Program-made: the position numbers and the translations under genes
Assembly: GCA_015183035.1 (NCBI GenBank)
Contig: JACZZP010000005.1
Coordinates: 1,240,001-1,304,000 of the forward strand
DNA: 64,000 nt
Reading direction: 5' to 3'
DNA from: Meloidogyne chitwoodi
Lineage: Eukaryota; Nematoda; Chromadorea; Rhabditida; Meloidogynidae
The notes under the pieces: generated by a model
Told to the model about the DNA's origin: nothing
Database searches by the model: none
Seen by the model: the letters and a program-made list of their open reading frames with translations, nothing else
Shown here: positions 12,622 to 26,308 of the stretch, piece by piece
Position numbering within the stretch: position 1 is the stretch's first letter
Layout: the number at the start of each line of letters is the position of its first letter

Positions 12622-13356
12622 AATTTTGAAATTTTAATTATTTTTAATTAATATCAACTTAATTTATTACTTTTTTATTTATTTTTTAAATAAAATTCTT
12701 AATTATTTAAAATATATATATTTATTTATTCTTGCTTATTACTATTTAAAAGGTACAAAATTATATAATAATAATAATAATGTTTTAAATTTAAACTTAT
12801 TGTTAGCATAATAGTTATTTTTTTACATCCGACTATTTTGATAAAACATTCTTTGAATAAACTAATATTAACAATTTAATACTTAAAGAAAATATATTTA
12901 TGAACATTTCTTTTCTCATTATTTAATGCTTAAAAAGTTTTAGCTCTCAGATATTTACGTTTTTATTTTATTTACTAATTTGCTAATATTCTTTTAATAA
13001 TAAAATAGAATTTTTTAGAATAATGTAAACAAAAAAAGTAAAACTTTACTATTGAAAAATCTGAGATTGTGAAGAGTGAATAGTAAGATGTGAATTTAAA
13101 GAAATGTGAAACTAACCACTCATTGTATTATGCTAACAAATATCTAGTTAGTTAGTCAGTTCTTTTTTTTTCAAATTTTATTTATAAAGTTATTTTTGTA
13201 GGTTATGTTAGAATAAAATAATATTTTTTTAAGATATATTTGTTTTTTTCTGTAAAGAATTTGAAAACATAATTTTAAGAATTATTTTTAATTCTAATAA
13301 ATACATAGAAGAGAGAAAATATTATATTTAAATTAGGCAAATAATATTGACCAAAA
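12622..13356. promoter_or_regulatory. spacer and presumed promoter of the myosin gene
   Basis: 735 bp between two plus-strand genes. The first part should be the 3' UTR of the HMG-box gene; the second part must include the promoter of the muscle myosin. Composition is AT-rich with no ORF. Around 13060-13160 it is somewhat more complex (GTGAAGAGTGAATAGTAAG and nearby), but I cannot name a motif with confidence. Confidence 0.35.
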
Positions 13357-16300
13357 ATGGATAAAGATCCAGGATGGCAATATCTTCGACTTGCTCCTGA
13401 TATTCTTTTAAAGGTAAAAAAATAAAATTAATTTATTTTATTTATTTTAATTTTAAGGAACAAAGTCGTCCCTATGATATAAAAAAGAATTGTTGGATAC
13501 CTGGTAATTTTTTTAGAGTTTTTATAATTAAATAAATTTACTCAATACAATAATTTAAAACAATTTCTTTTAATTTTTTCTAAAATTATTTTTAAAATAA
13601 TTAAAGATCAAGAGGAAGGTTATGTGGCTGCAGAGATTACCTCAACTAAAGGAGAACAAATTACACTAAAAATAGCCTCAGGAGAAGTAAAAATATTAAA
13701 AAAAATATAAATTAAAATATATATTTATTTATAGAAAACAATAAAGAAAGAATTAATTCAAGAAATGAATCCACCAAAGTTTGAAAAAACTGTTTGTTTT
13801 TAAATAATTAATTTATAATTATAAATAATTTTTTATAGGAAGATATGTCAAATTTAACTTTTTTGAATGATGCTTCAGTATTATATAATTTACGTTCACG
13901 ATATAAAGCAATGCTTATATATGTAATTAAATTATATTTATATTAATTAATTAATATTTATTTAAGACATATTCTGGTCTTTTTTGTGTTGTAATTAATC
14001 CTTATAAACGTTTACCAATTTATACTGATTCTGTGGCAAGACTTTATATTGGAAAAAGACGAACTGAAATGCCTCCACATTTATTTGCTGTTTCAGATGA
14101 AGCATATCGTAATATGCTTCAAAATAAAGAAAATCAATCTATGTTAATTACTGGTAATTTAAATAAAAAATATTTTTATAAAAATAATTTATTTTGTTAA
14201 TTTTTAGGTGAATCAGGTGCTGGAAAAACTGAAAATACAAAAAAGGTAAATTATAATTAAAATAAAAATTATATTTTTAATAAAGGTAATTGCCTATTTT
14301 GCTTCTGTAGGAGCAAGCCAAGCTGAGAATGCCAAGGATAAACCCAAACAAAAAATGATTACCTTGGAGGACCAAATTGTATGTAAAATAATAAATAAAT
14401 TTTATTTAAGGGAATATATATAATAGATATATTATATATTTGTTATAAATATTAAAAAGTTAATTTCAAAGCTATATTTACATTTAATTTGGAAAAGATA
14501 TTTTATTAAAGTTTTTTTAATTTTAAAGAAAATACATATTTATTAGTTTAATATATTATTAAATATTTAAAAGTTCTGTGAAAGACCCTTTACTTATTAA
14601 ACATATTATATAAAAATAAACTTATTTATTAGGTCCAAACAAATCCTGTACTTGAAGCTTTTGGAAATGCAAAAACTGTACGAAATAATAATTCTTCTAG
14701 ATTTGGAAAATTTATTAGAATTCATTTTAATAGAGCAGGAAGAGTTGCTTCTTGTGATATTGAACATTGTTTTTATTTTAATTAATTATAATAAATTAAT
14801 TATTAATTATAGATTTATTAGAAAAATCTCGAGTAATACGTCAAGCATCTGGAGAACGTTGTTATCATATTTTTTATCAAATTTGTTCTGGATTTAAACC
14901 AGAGTTAATGAAAAAATTAAAATTAAATAAACCATTAAAAGATTATTGGTTTATTGCCCAAGCAGAATTAACAATTGATGGGATTGATGATAAAGTTAAG
15001 GAAAATAAATTAATATAATATATTAAATATTTTTATTTAAAGGAAGAATTTAAATTAACAGATGAAGCATTTGATGTATTAAATTTTAATGAAACTGAAA
15101 AAATGGATTGTTATAAAATGATGGGTGGAATAATGCATATGGGTTATTATATAAAAATATTTATAGAAGAATACTTTATTTATATATTTATAAAATAAAT
15201 AATTATAATTAATTATTTTTTAAATAAAAGGAAATATGAAATTCAAGCAAAGACCTAGAGAAGAACAGGCTGAAGCAGATGAAACAGAAGAAGCAACTTT
15301 TGCTGCTGAAAATTTTGGTATTGATATGGAGGTATATTTTTATTATTTATTTATTTAAATTATTTATTTATTTTTAAAGCAACAATTAACAGCATTAACA
15401 AAACCTCGTGTACGTGTAGGAAGTGAATGGGTTTCAAAAAGTCAAAATCTTGATCAAGTTAATTGGGCAATTGGTGCAATGGCAAAAGCTTTATATGCTC
15501 GTGTATTTGAATGGCTAGTAAAAAAATGTAATTTAACATTAGACCAAAAAGGTCTTTCAAGAGATTCTTTTATTGGAGTATTAGATATTGCTGGATTTGA
15601 AATATTTGATGTAAATAAATAATTAATTAATCATTTATTTGTTTATTATAGTTTAATAGTTTTGAACAACTTTGGATTAATTTTGTTAATGAAAAATTAC
15701 AACAATTTTTTAATCATCATATGTTTGTTTTAGAACAAGAAGAATATGCACGTGAAGGAATTGCTTGGACATTTATTGATTTTGGATTAGATTTACAAGC
15801 ATGTATTGAACTTATTGAAAAACCAATGGGTTAATTTAATTAATTAATTTACAGAAAATATTTTTTATCGAAAATTATATTAATTTTCTCTAATAAAGTC
15901 ATATTTCTCTCTCAATTCATATCATAACAAATGTCTTCTTATTTAGACTTTTCTTTTCTAGGAATAATTTCAATGTTGGATGAAGAATGTATTGTTCCTA
16001 AAGCTTCTGATCTTACTTATGCCCAAAAATTATCTGATCAACATTTGGGAAAACATCCAAATTTTGAAAAGCCAAAACCACCAAAAGGAAAACAAGGAGA
16101 TGCACATTTTGCAATGCGTCATTATGCTGGAACTGTTCGTTATAATGTAACAAATTGGTTAGAAAAGAATAAAGATCCATTAAATGATACTCTTGTTTCT
16201 GTAATGAAAAGTGCTAAAGGAAATCAATTAATAATTGATATTTGGGCAGATTATCAAACACAAGAAGAAGCAGCTGAAGCAAATAAAAAAGGTGGTGGAG

Positions 16301-19300
16301 GAAAGAAAAAAGGAAAATCTGGTTCTTTTATGACTGTTTCAATGCTTTATAGAGAATCTTTAAATAATTTAATGAATATGTTACATAAAACACATCCACA
16401 TTTTATTCGTTGTATTATTCCAAATGAAAAGAAACAATCTGGAATGATTGATGCTGCTCTTGTTTTAAATCAATTAACTTGTAATAAAATTAAATCTTTT
16501 AATATTTATTAATTAGGTAATTTATAAATTATTTTTAGGTAATGGTGTTCTAGAAGGCATTAGAATTTGTCGAAAAGGTTTTCCAAATAGATTATCTCAT
16601 AATGACTTTAAAATACGTTATGGAATATTAGCTGCTGTAGAAGCTCGTTCTAGCACTGATCCTAAAGTTTCTAGTGCAAAAATTTTAGAAAAATTAGTTT
16701 CAACAAAAAGTTTAGAAGCAGAAAATTTTAAAGTAGGACATACAAAAGTTTTCTTCAAAGCTGGAGTTTTGGCACATATTGAAGAATTAAGAGATAAATA
16801 TATGAATGATTTAATGTGCTTATTTCAATGTTCCTGTAGATGTTATCTTGCAAAAATGGGAGCATCTAGACGAAGAAAACAATTAGATGCTTATTCAATT
16901 GTACAACGTAATATTCGTTCTTGGTGTGTTTTACGTACTTGGGAATGGTATTTACTTTATGGAAAAGTAAAACCATTATGTAAAGGAGATAAACATGCAG
17001 AAGAATTAGAAAAAATGGAAGCAGATCTTAAAGCTTCAGAAGAGATTTTGGCTAAACAAGAAGAACAACGTAAAGTAATTGAAGCAGAACATAAAAGATT
17101 GGCAGAAGAAAGACAAAAATTACAAGAACAATTAGAATTGGCTAGAAAAGGAGGAAATGTTGTGGAATCAGAAATGGGGACATTAAATGCACAAAAAACA
17201 GAATTAGAACGTCGTTTAGAAGATTCTAAGGATAAACTTCATGAACAACAACAAAGGGCAGAAGATAATCAAAGAAGTTTAAAAAGAGCAGAAAAAGATA
17301 AAGAATCACTTAATGATCAAATTGAAGGATTAAATGATAATTTAAATCGTATAGAAGAAGAAAAACGTAAAACAGAAGAAAGAATTCGTGAAAGACATGA
17401 AGCTATTGCCCAACAAGATGAAGCAATTTCTGTTGCAAATAAAGAAAAGAAAAGAGCAGAAGAAAAGAATCGAAGACTTGCTGAAGAATTACATTCTGAG
17501 ACTGAAAAGGAAGGACAATCAAATAGATCAAAAACAAAACTTGAACGTTCTATTGAAGATATCGAAGATAATTTAGAACGTGAACGTAGACAACGTATAG
17601 AACAAGAAAAAAATAAAAAGAAAGCAGAATCTGAATTACATTTAGTACAAGAACATTTAGAAGAATTTAAACGTCAAAAATCTGAAACTGAATCAAAACA
17701 ACAAATTGTTGAACAAAATATTGGAGAATTAAATGTTAAATTAGATGAACAAAATTCTCTTGTAAGTAAATTACAACGTTATTTAAAAGATCAATCAACA
17801 AGATTAGTTGAATTAGAAGAAGAATTAGAACAAGAAAGATCTAATCGTTCAAGAAGTGATAAAAATCGTGGAACAGTTCAAACTCATTTAGATGAATTAA
17901 ATGATTTTATTGATGAAGAAGCGGGAAAAGCATCAGCACAAGCAGAATTAGCTAAGAAAAAAGATTTTGAATTAATTAAATTAAGACAAGAATTAGAAGA
18001 ATTAAATCAACAAAGTGAACAACAATTAATATTTATACGTAAAAGAAATACTGATGAAGCTAATGAAGCTACTGAAAAATTAGAACAATTACAAAATATT
18101 AGAGGAAAATCAGAAAAAGAAAAAGAATTACTTAGAAGACAATTAGAAGATATTCAATCACAACAACAAGATGAACAACGTCAAAAAAATGAACATGAGA
18201 GACAAGCTAAAAATTTAGGTATTTTTTAAAAATAATATTCCAAAAAATACGGTATGAGAGATGAGAATCTCATTCTATTTTTTAATATAGGTAATATAAA
18301 AAAGAAAATATTTTGTATCGAACACTGAAAAGATTGATTTTCACAGAGAAAGGAAAATAAATAAATTAATTTTTTAAATTTAAAGAATCACAAGTTCATG
18401 AATTACAAACTAGATATGAAGAACAACATAGATTTATTCAAGAATTACAATTAATTAAACAAAGATTACAAACAGAAAATAGTGATCAAGAACAACAATT
18501 AGAAGAAAATGAAATACATTTAGGACAAATAGGGAAATTAAAAGCTCAAGCATTAGCACAATTAGAAGAATCTAAAAGATTATTAGAAGAAGAACATCAA
18601 GAAAGAATGGAATTAAGTGCACAATTAAAAAATTTAGAACATGAAATTGAACAAATAAAAGAAGCTATAGATGAAGAAATAAATAATAAAGAAGAAACAT
18701 TAAAATATTTAAGTAAAGCTAAAGCTGAAACACAGCAATGGAAAGGAAAATTTGAAGGAGAAGGTTTAATATCTTCTGATGAATTAGAAGGAGAAAGACG
18801 TAGACGTTTAAATCAAAAATTAGATTTAAGTGATCATCTTAATGAATTAAATTCTAAATTATCTTTAATTGAAAAAAATAATACTAAAGTAATTAATTAA
18901 TTTATTTATTTAATTTTATTAATTAAATTATTTAAAAGTTAATGGCAGATGCAGAAGAATCTCGTGCAGAGGCAGAACGTGCCCAAACACAAATATTTCA
19001 ATGGCAAAAAAAGCAAGAAGCACATGAAAATATTATTAAAGATTGGCGAAGACAATGTGATGAATTAAGTATTCAAATTGAAAGAACACAAGAAGAATGT
19101 CGTAGAAGTATTGCTGATGTATTAATTAATTAATTTATTTATTTTTATTAAAAATTAATTAACTTTAAGGTTTTTGCTTTACAAAGTTCTTCTACTTCAC
19201 TTAATGATCAAGCAGATGAATTACGTAGAGAAAATAAAACACTTTCTTTATCATTACGTGATCTTCAGGTAATTTGAAGGGAGGGGAAGTGTCATTATTC

Positions 19301-21027
19301 ATTTATTAATTTAAAATAATATTTTATTTTTTTAAGGATCAACTTTCTAATTGGCATAGAAATATGCATGATATTCAAAAAAAGATTAGAAACTTAGAAT
19401 TAGAAAAAGAAACACTTCAACATGCTTTAGAAGAAGCTGAGGCAGCACTTGAATTAGAAGAAGGAAAAGTACAAAGATTACAAACAGAAGTTTATTATTT
19501 AATTAATTTAATAAATAATATTTAAAATTAAAAAAGGTATCTCAAATTCGTACTGAAATTGATCGTCGTGTTAGAGAAAAAGAAGAAGATTTTGAGGTTA
19601 TTTTAAATTAAAGGGAATTTATTTTTATAAATTTAAGAATACAATAAAAAATCATCAACGTGCTATAGAATCAATTAGAACATCATTAGAAAATGAACAA
19701 CGTACAAAACAACAATTAATACAAACAAAAAAGAAATTAGAAAGTGATATAAATGATTTAGAATTAGCTTTAGATATGGCAAATAAAACAAATGTTGAAG
19801 CACAAAAAAATATTAAAAAACAAATTATATTAATACAAGAACTTCAAATGCAGGTAAAAATAAATTAAAAATAAAATTAAAAATATAATAATAATTTTAA
19901 AGGTTGAAGAAGAACAAAGACATCGTGAAGAACAACGAGAAAATTTTTTAATGAGTGAAAGGTTTTTTTTTAATTTAAATATTTTTGAAATATATAATTA
20001 AAGAAAATTAAATATAATAATAAGTGAAAGGGATGAATTATTAATACGTAAAGAAGCAATTGATCGTGAAAAAGTTCGTATAGAATTAGAAGTTCAAGAA
20101 GAACGTTCACGTAAAGGGGAATATCAAATTGAAAATACACAATTAAATACAATAAAAAGACAAATAGATAATGATTTACAAATTATTAAGGTATTATTTA
20201 AATTAATTAAATAAAAGAAATTAATTATTTATTTTAAGACAGAATTAGACAAAACATTAAATGAATTAAAAACAGCAGAAGAAATATCTAAAAAAATAAA
20301 TTCTGATGTAAATCGTTTAAATGAAGAATTAAAAAATGAGCAACATCATAATGATCATTTAGAAAGATTAAAAAGATCATTAGATTCTCAATTAAAAGTT
20401 TTTTATTTAAATAATATTTAATTTAATAATTTAATTTAAAAAAGGAATTTCAACTTCGTTTAGACCAAGCAGAGGCTACAGTTCAACGAATTGGTCAAAG
20501 GACTGTAGATCAATTACAACAATTAATTATAGCTAGAAATAGTGAACTTGATATTGATCAAAAACGTCATAAAGAAATTATTAGACAATTAAATAAAGTA
20601 AATAATAATATTTTTTTTAAATAATTTTTGTTTTTTTTAAAGTCAGAACGTGAATGCCGTGAAAAACAATTTCAATTAGAAGAACAACGTAAATGTTGTA
20701 CTAAAATGCATGAATTAATTGAAAAACTTCAATCAAAAATTAAAGTTTATAAAAAACAAACAGAAGAGGCTGTAAGTATTTTATTTATTTAAATTAAATA
20801 ATTAATTAAATAAATAGGAAGAAATAGCAGCAATGAATTTACAAAAATTTCGACAAATTCAATCACAATTAGATGAAACAGAAGAAAGAGCAGATGAAGC
20901 AGAAAATTCATTATTACGTGTTCGTTCTAAAATAAGAATAAATACAACAACAAATAAATCTTCTTTTAATAAAAATAAAAATTTAACTAAAGCTGCTAGT
21001 TCTGCATATATTTTAAATACAAAATAA
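13357..21027 (+). CDS. muscle (class II) myosin heavy chain
   Basis: A long gene of roughly two dozen exons encoding a full-length conventional muscle myosin, about 1,900 residues. It starts [15 protein letters not shown]. The motor has the P-loop [13 protein letters not shown] (split by an intron after GKTENTKK), switch [11 protein letters not shown], switch II LDIAGFE, the Gly/Lys loop 2 [13 protein letters not shown], and actin-binding [17 protein letters not shown]. After [15 protein letters not shown] comes an IQ/lever region ending [13 protein letters not shown], then about 1,000 residues of coiled-coil heptads to SSAYILNTK. Large exons cover 15931-16470 and 16538-18222. Myosins of this type form thick filaments and hydrolyse ATP to pull on actin. 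It is clearly of the nematode UNC-54/MYO-1/2/3 group; the precise paralogue (body wall or pharyngeal) cannot be decided by eye. Confidence 0.95.
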
Positions 21028-21355
21028 ATTTAAAGAAAGGAAATAAATAAATAAATTAGTTAATTAGAAATTTAATATTATTTTTGTAGTTTTTATTTAA
21101 ATTTAGGAGATAAAAGAATAAATGTTTTTTTTATATAAATTAATGTTAAATATTTTTAAAAATTCTTTTTATTTTTTATTTTACATAAAAATATCTTTTT
21201 TGAGATTTAATTAATTTTTTGCAATTTTAACAAAAATTATGTTTATATAATTAAATTATTTTAAAATATTTAATTTAGAAAAAAACTCAAAAAATATTTA
21301 TATTAAAGTTTTAAATAATATATATTTTTTAATAAAAATATATAATTAAATTATT

Positions 21356-21876
21356 TTAATAATATTTATTTGATTGATCCATCATTTGATTTAATTTATT
21401 CATATCCTTTTTTAAAAAATAAATTAATTAATTAATTAAATTTAAAAAATAAATAAATACATGTTGTATCATACATTGTATAGGTGTAAAAAAACAATTT
21501 CTTGAATTACCTCCAATTAATTTTATTTCCTAAAAATTAATTTAAATAAAATTAAATAAAATATTTACTGGATAATTAATTTTAATATTTTTAATTAATT
21601 GCCAAATTTTATTATTTTTATCATTTTGCTGAAGTTTATTATTCTGTTGAAATGATCTAATATTAATACGACGATTTTGTAAAATTCTTTCCATTTTATA
21701 ACTAAATAAATATTTTAAAAATAAAAATAAATAAATATTATTATTATTTAAATAAAATTAAAAAAATATAAATCAAAAGTGAAATTTTAATATTTTTTAT
21801 TTAAATTTTAAAATTAATACCAATCAGCATTATTAATTAAGTAATATAATATTATAAATATAAATAACTTTAACAT
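21356..21876 (-). CDS. neuropeptide precursor with allatostatin-C-like Cys loop
   Basis: Four small exons join in frame on the minus strand: 21876-21821, 21701-21569, 21529-21461 and 21406-21356 (102 residues). Exon 1 encodes a signal peptide, MLKLFIFIILYYLINNAD. Exon 2 encodes a basic, Gln/Asn-rich spacer with the dibasic-containing NRRINIRSF. Exon 3 encodes NSRNCFFTPIQCMIQH, in which two cysteines are separated by six residues with an aromatic pair, Pro and Ile between them: C-F-F-T-P-I-Q-C. This matches the spacing and pattern of the allatostatin-C/somatostatin-like loop (C-[YF]-F-N-P-[IV]-S-C). Exon 4 adds a short polar tail ending NKYY. A single Arg precedes the loop as a possible monobasic cleavage site; no classical dibasic site flanks it. 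Expected to be secreted by neurons and to act on a GPCR. The start was chosen because it alone gives a signal peptide and all splice phases agree. Confidence 0.75.
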
Positions 21877-24800
21877 TTAAAAAATATATATTTTATGATT
21901 ATTTTTAATTTTTATTGTTAATTATATCTAAAATAATTTAAATAATTATCTTTTAATTATATTTATTTAATTTTAAAAAATTAAAATATTTTTTTAAAAT
22001 TAATTAAATATTTAGGTACGTGGGATATTATTTTACTAAAATGAATATATAAGCAACTAATAAATAATAATAATAAATATTAAACCCATAGGGTATAAAT
22101 GGATATTTTAAATAAAATAAATTAACTCTCATTTTTATTTTTGTATTTTCTGAGAATATAAAAAAGAAGAAAATTTAATAAATTTTTTTAATAAAATGTG
22201 AAAAAAAATAAATATTTAAATTAAAATAATAAATTATTAAGTCAAAATTAATTATATAAAGATTTAATTTAATAAAAATAATTAAATTAATAATAATTAA
22301 TTAATTAATTATAATAATTAAATTATTAATAATTGTTTTAGCTTTTTTGAACAAAATTACTATATTTATAAATTTGTGGGATATTTTCTTTTACTTTCTG
22401 ACTCTAATGGACTTAAAATTTATAAAAAAAATTTATTCAGTGTGAAAGACTATGAGAAAAAAAGAAAGTTTTACTAATGAAAAATACTTAAGTACTTTTA
22501 TTTTACATTGAAAGTGAAATTTATAAAATAAATTATTAATAAATATATATTTAATAAAAATTAATTAAATTATTAAAGATAATTTTTGGGTAGTTTTATT
22601 GCAGGGAATGTAAATGATTTTGAATAATTTTATTTTTTATGTTTATTTTAATATTGAAAATATTAAAATAAATTTAATATTATTTAAAAATTAATTAAAA
22701 TTTAATTTTACCTATTTTAAATAAAAAATATTAATTACCTATTTTATATTATTTTATTATTAATTTAATTAAAATATTGGAAAATTAATTTATTTTTTTT
22801 TAATAAAAGTCACAGATTTTTTAAATTTTAATTTTTAACTTATAAATTGTTTTAAAAATCAAAAATCATTTTTAAAAATATTTAAAAAAATAATTTAATA
22901 AATTTGTTACATTTATTTATTTCCTGTTATATTTAAATAAAATTAAATAAAAAGTCTTCATAAAAAAACCTTTTTTACTTTTAGTCTTTTTTATATGTAT
23001 TCCTCAATTTCCGACGAAATTACTAAAAAGCAAAAAAACTTTTCATTTTTAAATTTTTTTTGACGGCATCTATTTTTATTTTATTTATTTTTTGGCACTT
23101 TATACAAAAATATTGACATAATAATAAATATTAAATATAAATATTATAAACATATTTATTTATTCAACAAACAATTAAATATTAAAAGGACATTTTTTTA
23201 TTAAAAAATGTTTTCTTTTTTTTTAATTCTGTTTTCATAAAGTTTAAAACAATTTTATATTATTATAGTAAATATATATTTTTATTTATTTTTTATTGTC
23301 AAATATTATTTAAAAATAATATTTATTTAATTAATTATATTTAATAATAAAAGATTAAAATTAATTTTTAATAAATTATTATTTAAATAAACTTTTTAGT
23401 AATTATATATATAATATTAAAATAATTAAATGATGAATAAATTAAATAAATATTTATTTTAAATAATTTGCATTGGCGTAAAAACAACTGACGTTTTTCC
23501 CCTTTTTATTAGGACTGTTGTATTTATTTGTTCATTCCTTAAACTTAAAAAATCATTTTATTTATTTATCTATTTTTGGCATTATTTCCTCTTTTTATTT
23601 CTTAAAATTACTTTTTATGTATATTAAAAGCTAAAATAAATAAAAACATTTAATATTTTTTAAATTATTATTAAATATTTAAAACATTTGTAGACCATTT
23701 ATTCACAAAATAACAAATAAATAATTATTATAAAAATATTAAAATATATTTAAATTTAGATCTAATCTTTTTAATATAATTAATTTTCATCTCATAAATT
23801 CTCTCAAAAGAATTATTTAATCACAGAATACAAAAAAGTGATGGCCACTAATTAATTTAAAAATTTCAGAATTTTTTATTTAATTTATTAATTTATGTGG
23901 GAGATATTTAATAAACAAAATTTAATTTTTATTTTTGACCAATTTTGACGTAAATATTTTTAAATAAAATAAACACCAATTTATAAATATAATGTCCTTT
24001 TTTAAAAGTCATTTTAACATATGTGACACATTTTCACTAAAAAATTTTATACAAAAAATACTTTCTACGTACATAACTTTTCCTATTTATAGGAATTTTA
24101 TTTTTTCATTTCCTCCCCCTCCCTCTCCACAATATTTTTAGCAACTCACTTAAAATATCCCACTTTTAGGGGAGCGGAAATTACGTTTAAAAAACTTTTT
24201 TTATTTTCTTTTTTTTAAACTTTATTACAAATATATTTTTAAAAATAAAATTTTATCCTTTATTTAGTACAATAATAAAAAAACTTATTAAATTTTTATT
24301 ATTTAAAAGTTTGTTTTTTTAATTGGACTTAAAAATCTAATTTTTATTAAAATAATAAAATTATATTTATTTTAACATAAATTTACTTTTTTTAATATTT
24401 TTAATAAATAAATTATTTAAAAGAATATTTAAAATTAATTTTTTTCTGTCTCAACTTTTTTTATTAATTTCTAGGAATTTTTTTTAACTTTTTAGTCAAT
24501 TTTTACATAAAAGGAAGAGTTAAAGTATTAATTTAATAATTTATTCATATATTTTATTTAAATAAAATAAAAAATTATTGAAGCAAAATTAATTGTTTTT
24601 TTCTGAAAATTAATTCCTCAAAAAAAACTTTTATTTTATTTTTTTACTTTATAAATAATATTTGGACAATTTTTTGTTGAAAACACATTTTAATTAATTT
24701 TTTTTATTTCCTTTTTCTGTAAATTTATTTTTACGATAATAAATATAAAAAATACTTTTATATTTATTTAATTTAAAAATAGCAGAGAATTTTTTTTAAA

Positions 24801-25464
24801 AATGTTTATATTTTGAATATAATTGTCTTTTTTATATTTTTTAAAATTATATACGGTAATAATATAAACAATCATTCCTCTCCTTTTATTTATAAGTAAA
24901 TATGTAGTTATTTAATTAATATATTTTTTTTTAATTTTAATTAATTTTATTTAAAAATATAAAAAACAATATTTTTAACCTTCACGTCATTAAAAAATTT
25001 TCTAAAAAATTTTAAAAAAATATTTATATATTTCTTAGTATTTTTTAAATATATTTAGTAAATTATATATCTAATTTTTTAATAAAAAAATGTCAAATAA
25101 GAAAAAAGTTTTAGACTTTTTCTATGAAAAAAGTTTAAATTTATTTTCTATAAAGATTGATATATGACATTAATTTTAGTAAGAGAAAAGTATTTTATAT
25201 TATTATATTTTAAAAATGTCAGTTTTTGTTAAAATATGTAGATTTAATTTTTAAATATTTTTAAAAATATAAATATCTTCTAAAAATCATTAAAAAATAA
25301 ACAAATAAATATATTTTTATTTTTTAAAGTGAGGATTAAACTTTTGGAAGTTAATTCTTAAAAAATAAACAAAATATAAAAAAAAAAGTTTTATTAAAAA
25401 TTTATTTTTATATTTAGATAAAAAAATATTATATTTAATTAATTAATTAATTTTTTACAACAAA
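21877..25464. other. 3.6-kb AT-rich gene desert
   Basis: Dominated by homopolymer A/T runs and TTATTTA/AATTAA words. I see no exon, RNA gene or long repeat that I can defend. It separates the head of the Cys-loop neuropeptide gene from the head of the RFamide-like gene, so regulatory DNA for two probable neuronal genes could lie here. Slightly richer patches occur near 22015-22090, 23470-23520 and 24110-24185. Confidence 0.45.
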
Positions 25465-26308
25465 ATGAATACAAAAATAATTAATAATAATAAACAACAA
25501 TTATTATTATTATATAAAAATAATAAAATATTATTAAATAATAATTCAATTAATTCATTAATTATTAAAAATAAAAAAGGAAATATTGGAAAATATATTA
25601 TTAAACCATCTTCTTTTAATTTTTTAATTTTTATATGTTTTTTTGTTTGTTTTGGTAATAATTGTCTTCTATATAAAACAGTAGATGCAATGCCTCTTTT
25701 ACATTTATTAAGAATGTATACAAGCAATTATAATAATAATAATCAAAATGGTTAGTTTAAAAATTATTATAAAATACTTTTAAAAACTTTTAAACTATTT
25801 TTTTAATTTTCTGCTCAAATAAAACTAAAAATTAAAAAAAGAGAAAGAATATTAATAATAATTAAACATTATTCTTATATTTATATGTAAATGTATATTA
25901 ACAAAATAAAAATAAAAATTTTTTTATAATTTAGTAACACCAAATAATTTTCCATTTACAAATAATTATTTTTATAACCCAAATATAAATGGAAATCATC
26001 GACTAAACTATCTAGGCAATACTCTTATTAGAATGAAAAATTATAATGATAAATTTGAAGGAATTAAAAAAAGAAATAATAATAATATTGTAAGTGTTAA
26101 ATTATAATTAATTAAAATAAATAAAAATATTAAAAAATATATTTTATTATTTTAGTTAAATACACAAGAATTAGATGAAGATAATAATAATGATGAAATT
26201 GTGGCAGGTCTTCTTCGTCAAGAAAGGAATGAATTAAATGCAGGATCACCTAAAATGTATGCCCAAAATATTGGTGAACTTGGAAGTACAATGTTTCGAT
26301 TTGGTTAG
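25465..26308 (+). CDS. secreted protein ending in RFG; candidate RFamide precursor
   Basis: Three exons (25465-25750, 25935-26089, 26156-26308) join in frame to encode 197 residues. Residues 51-69 form a hydrophobic segment (FNFLIFICFFVCFG) followed by a plausible signal cleavage after VDA (residue 75). The polar Asn-rich stretch before it is unusually long for a signal peptide, so the true start could differ, though no other Met is available. The middle is Asn-rich (NNNN runs, with basic KKRNNNN). The last residues are IGELGSTMFRFG then stop: a C-terminal Arg-Phe-Gly is the amidation signal of FMRFamide-like peptides, and would give an MFRF-amide. Lys before MYAQNIGELG is a possible monobasic processing site. 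Only one such peptide is present. The match is to the short C-terminal signature, not to a known FLP gene, so function is inferred. Confidence 0.55.

Noticed and set aside
25455..25727. Minus-strand frame opposite the RFamide-like exon
   Set aside because: Antisense shadow: low-complexity Leu/Ile from reversed Asn/Lys codons.
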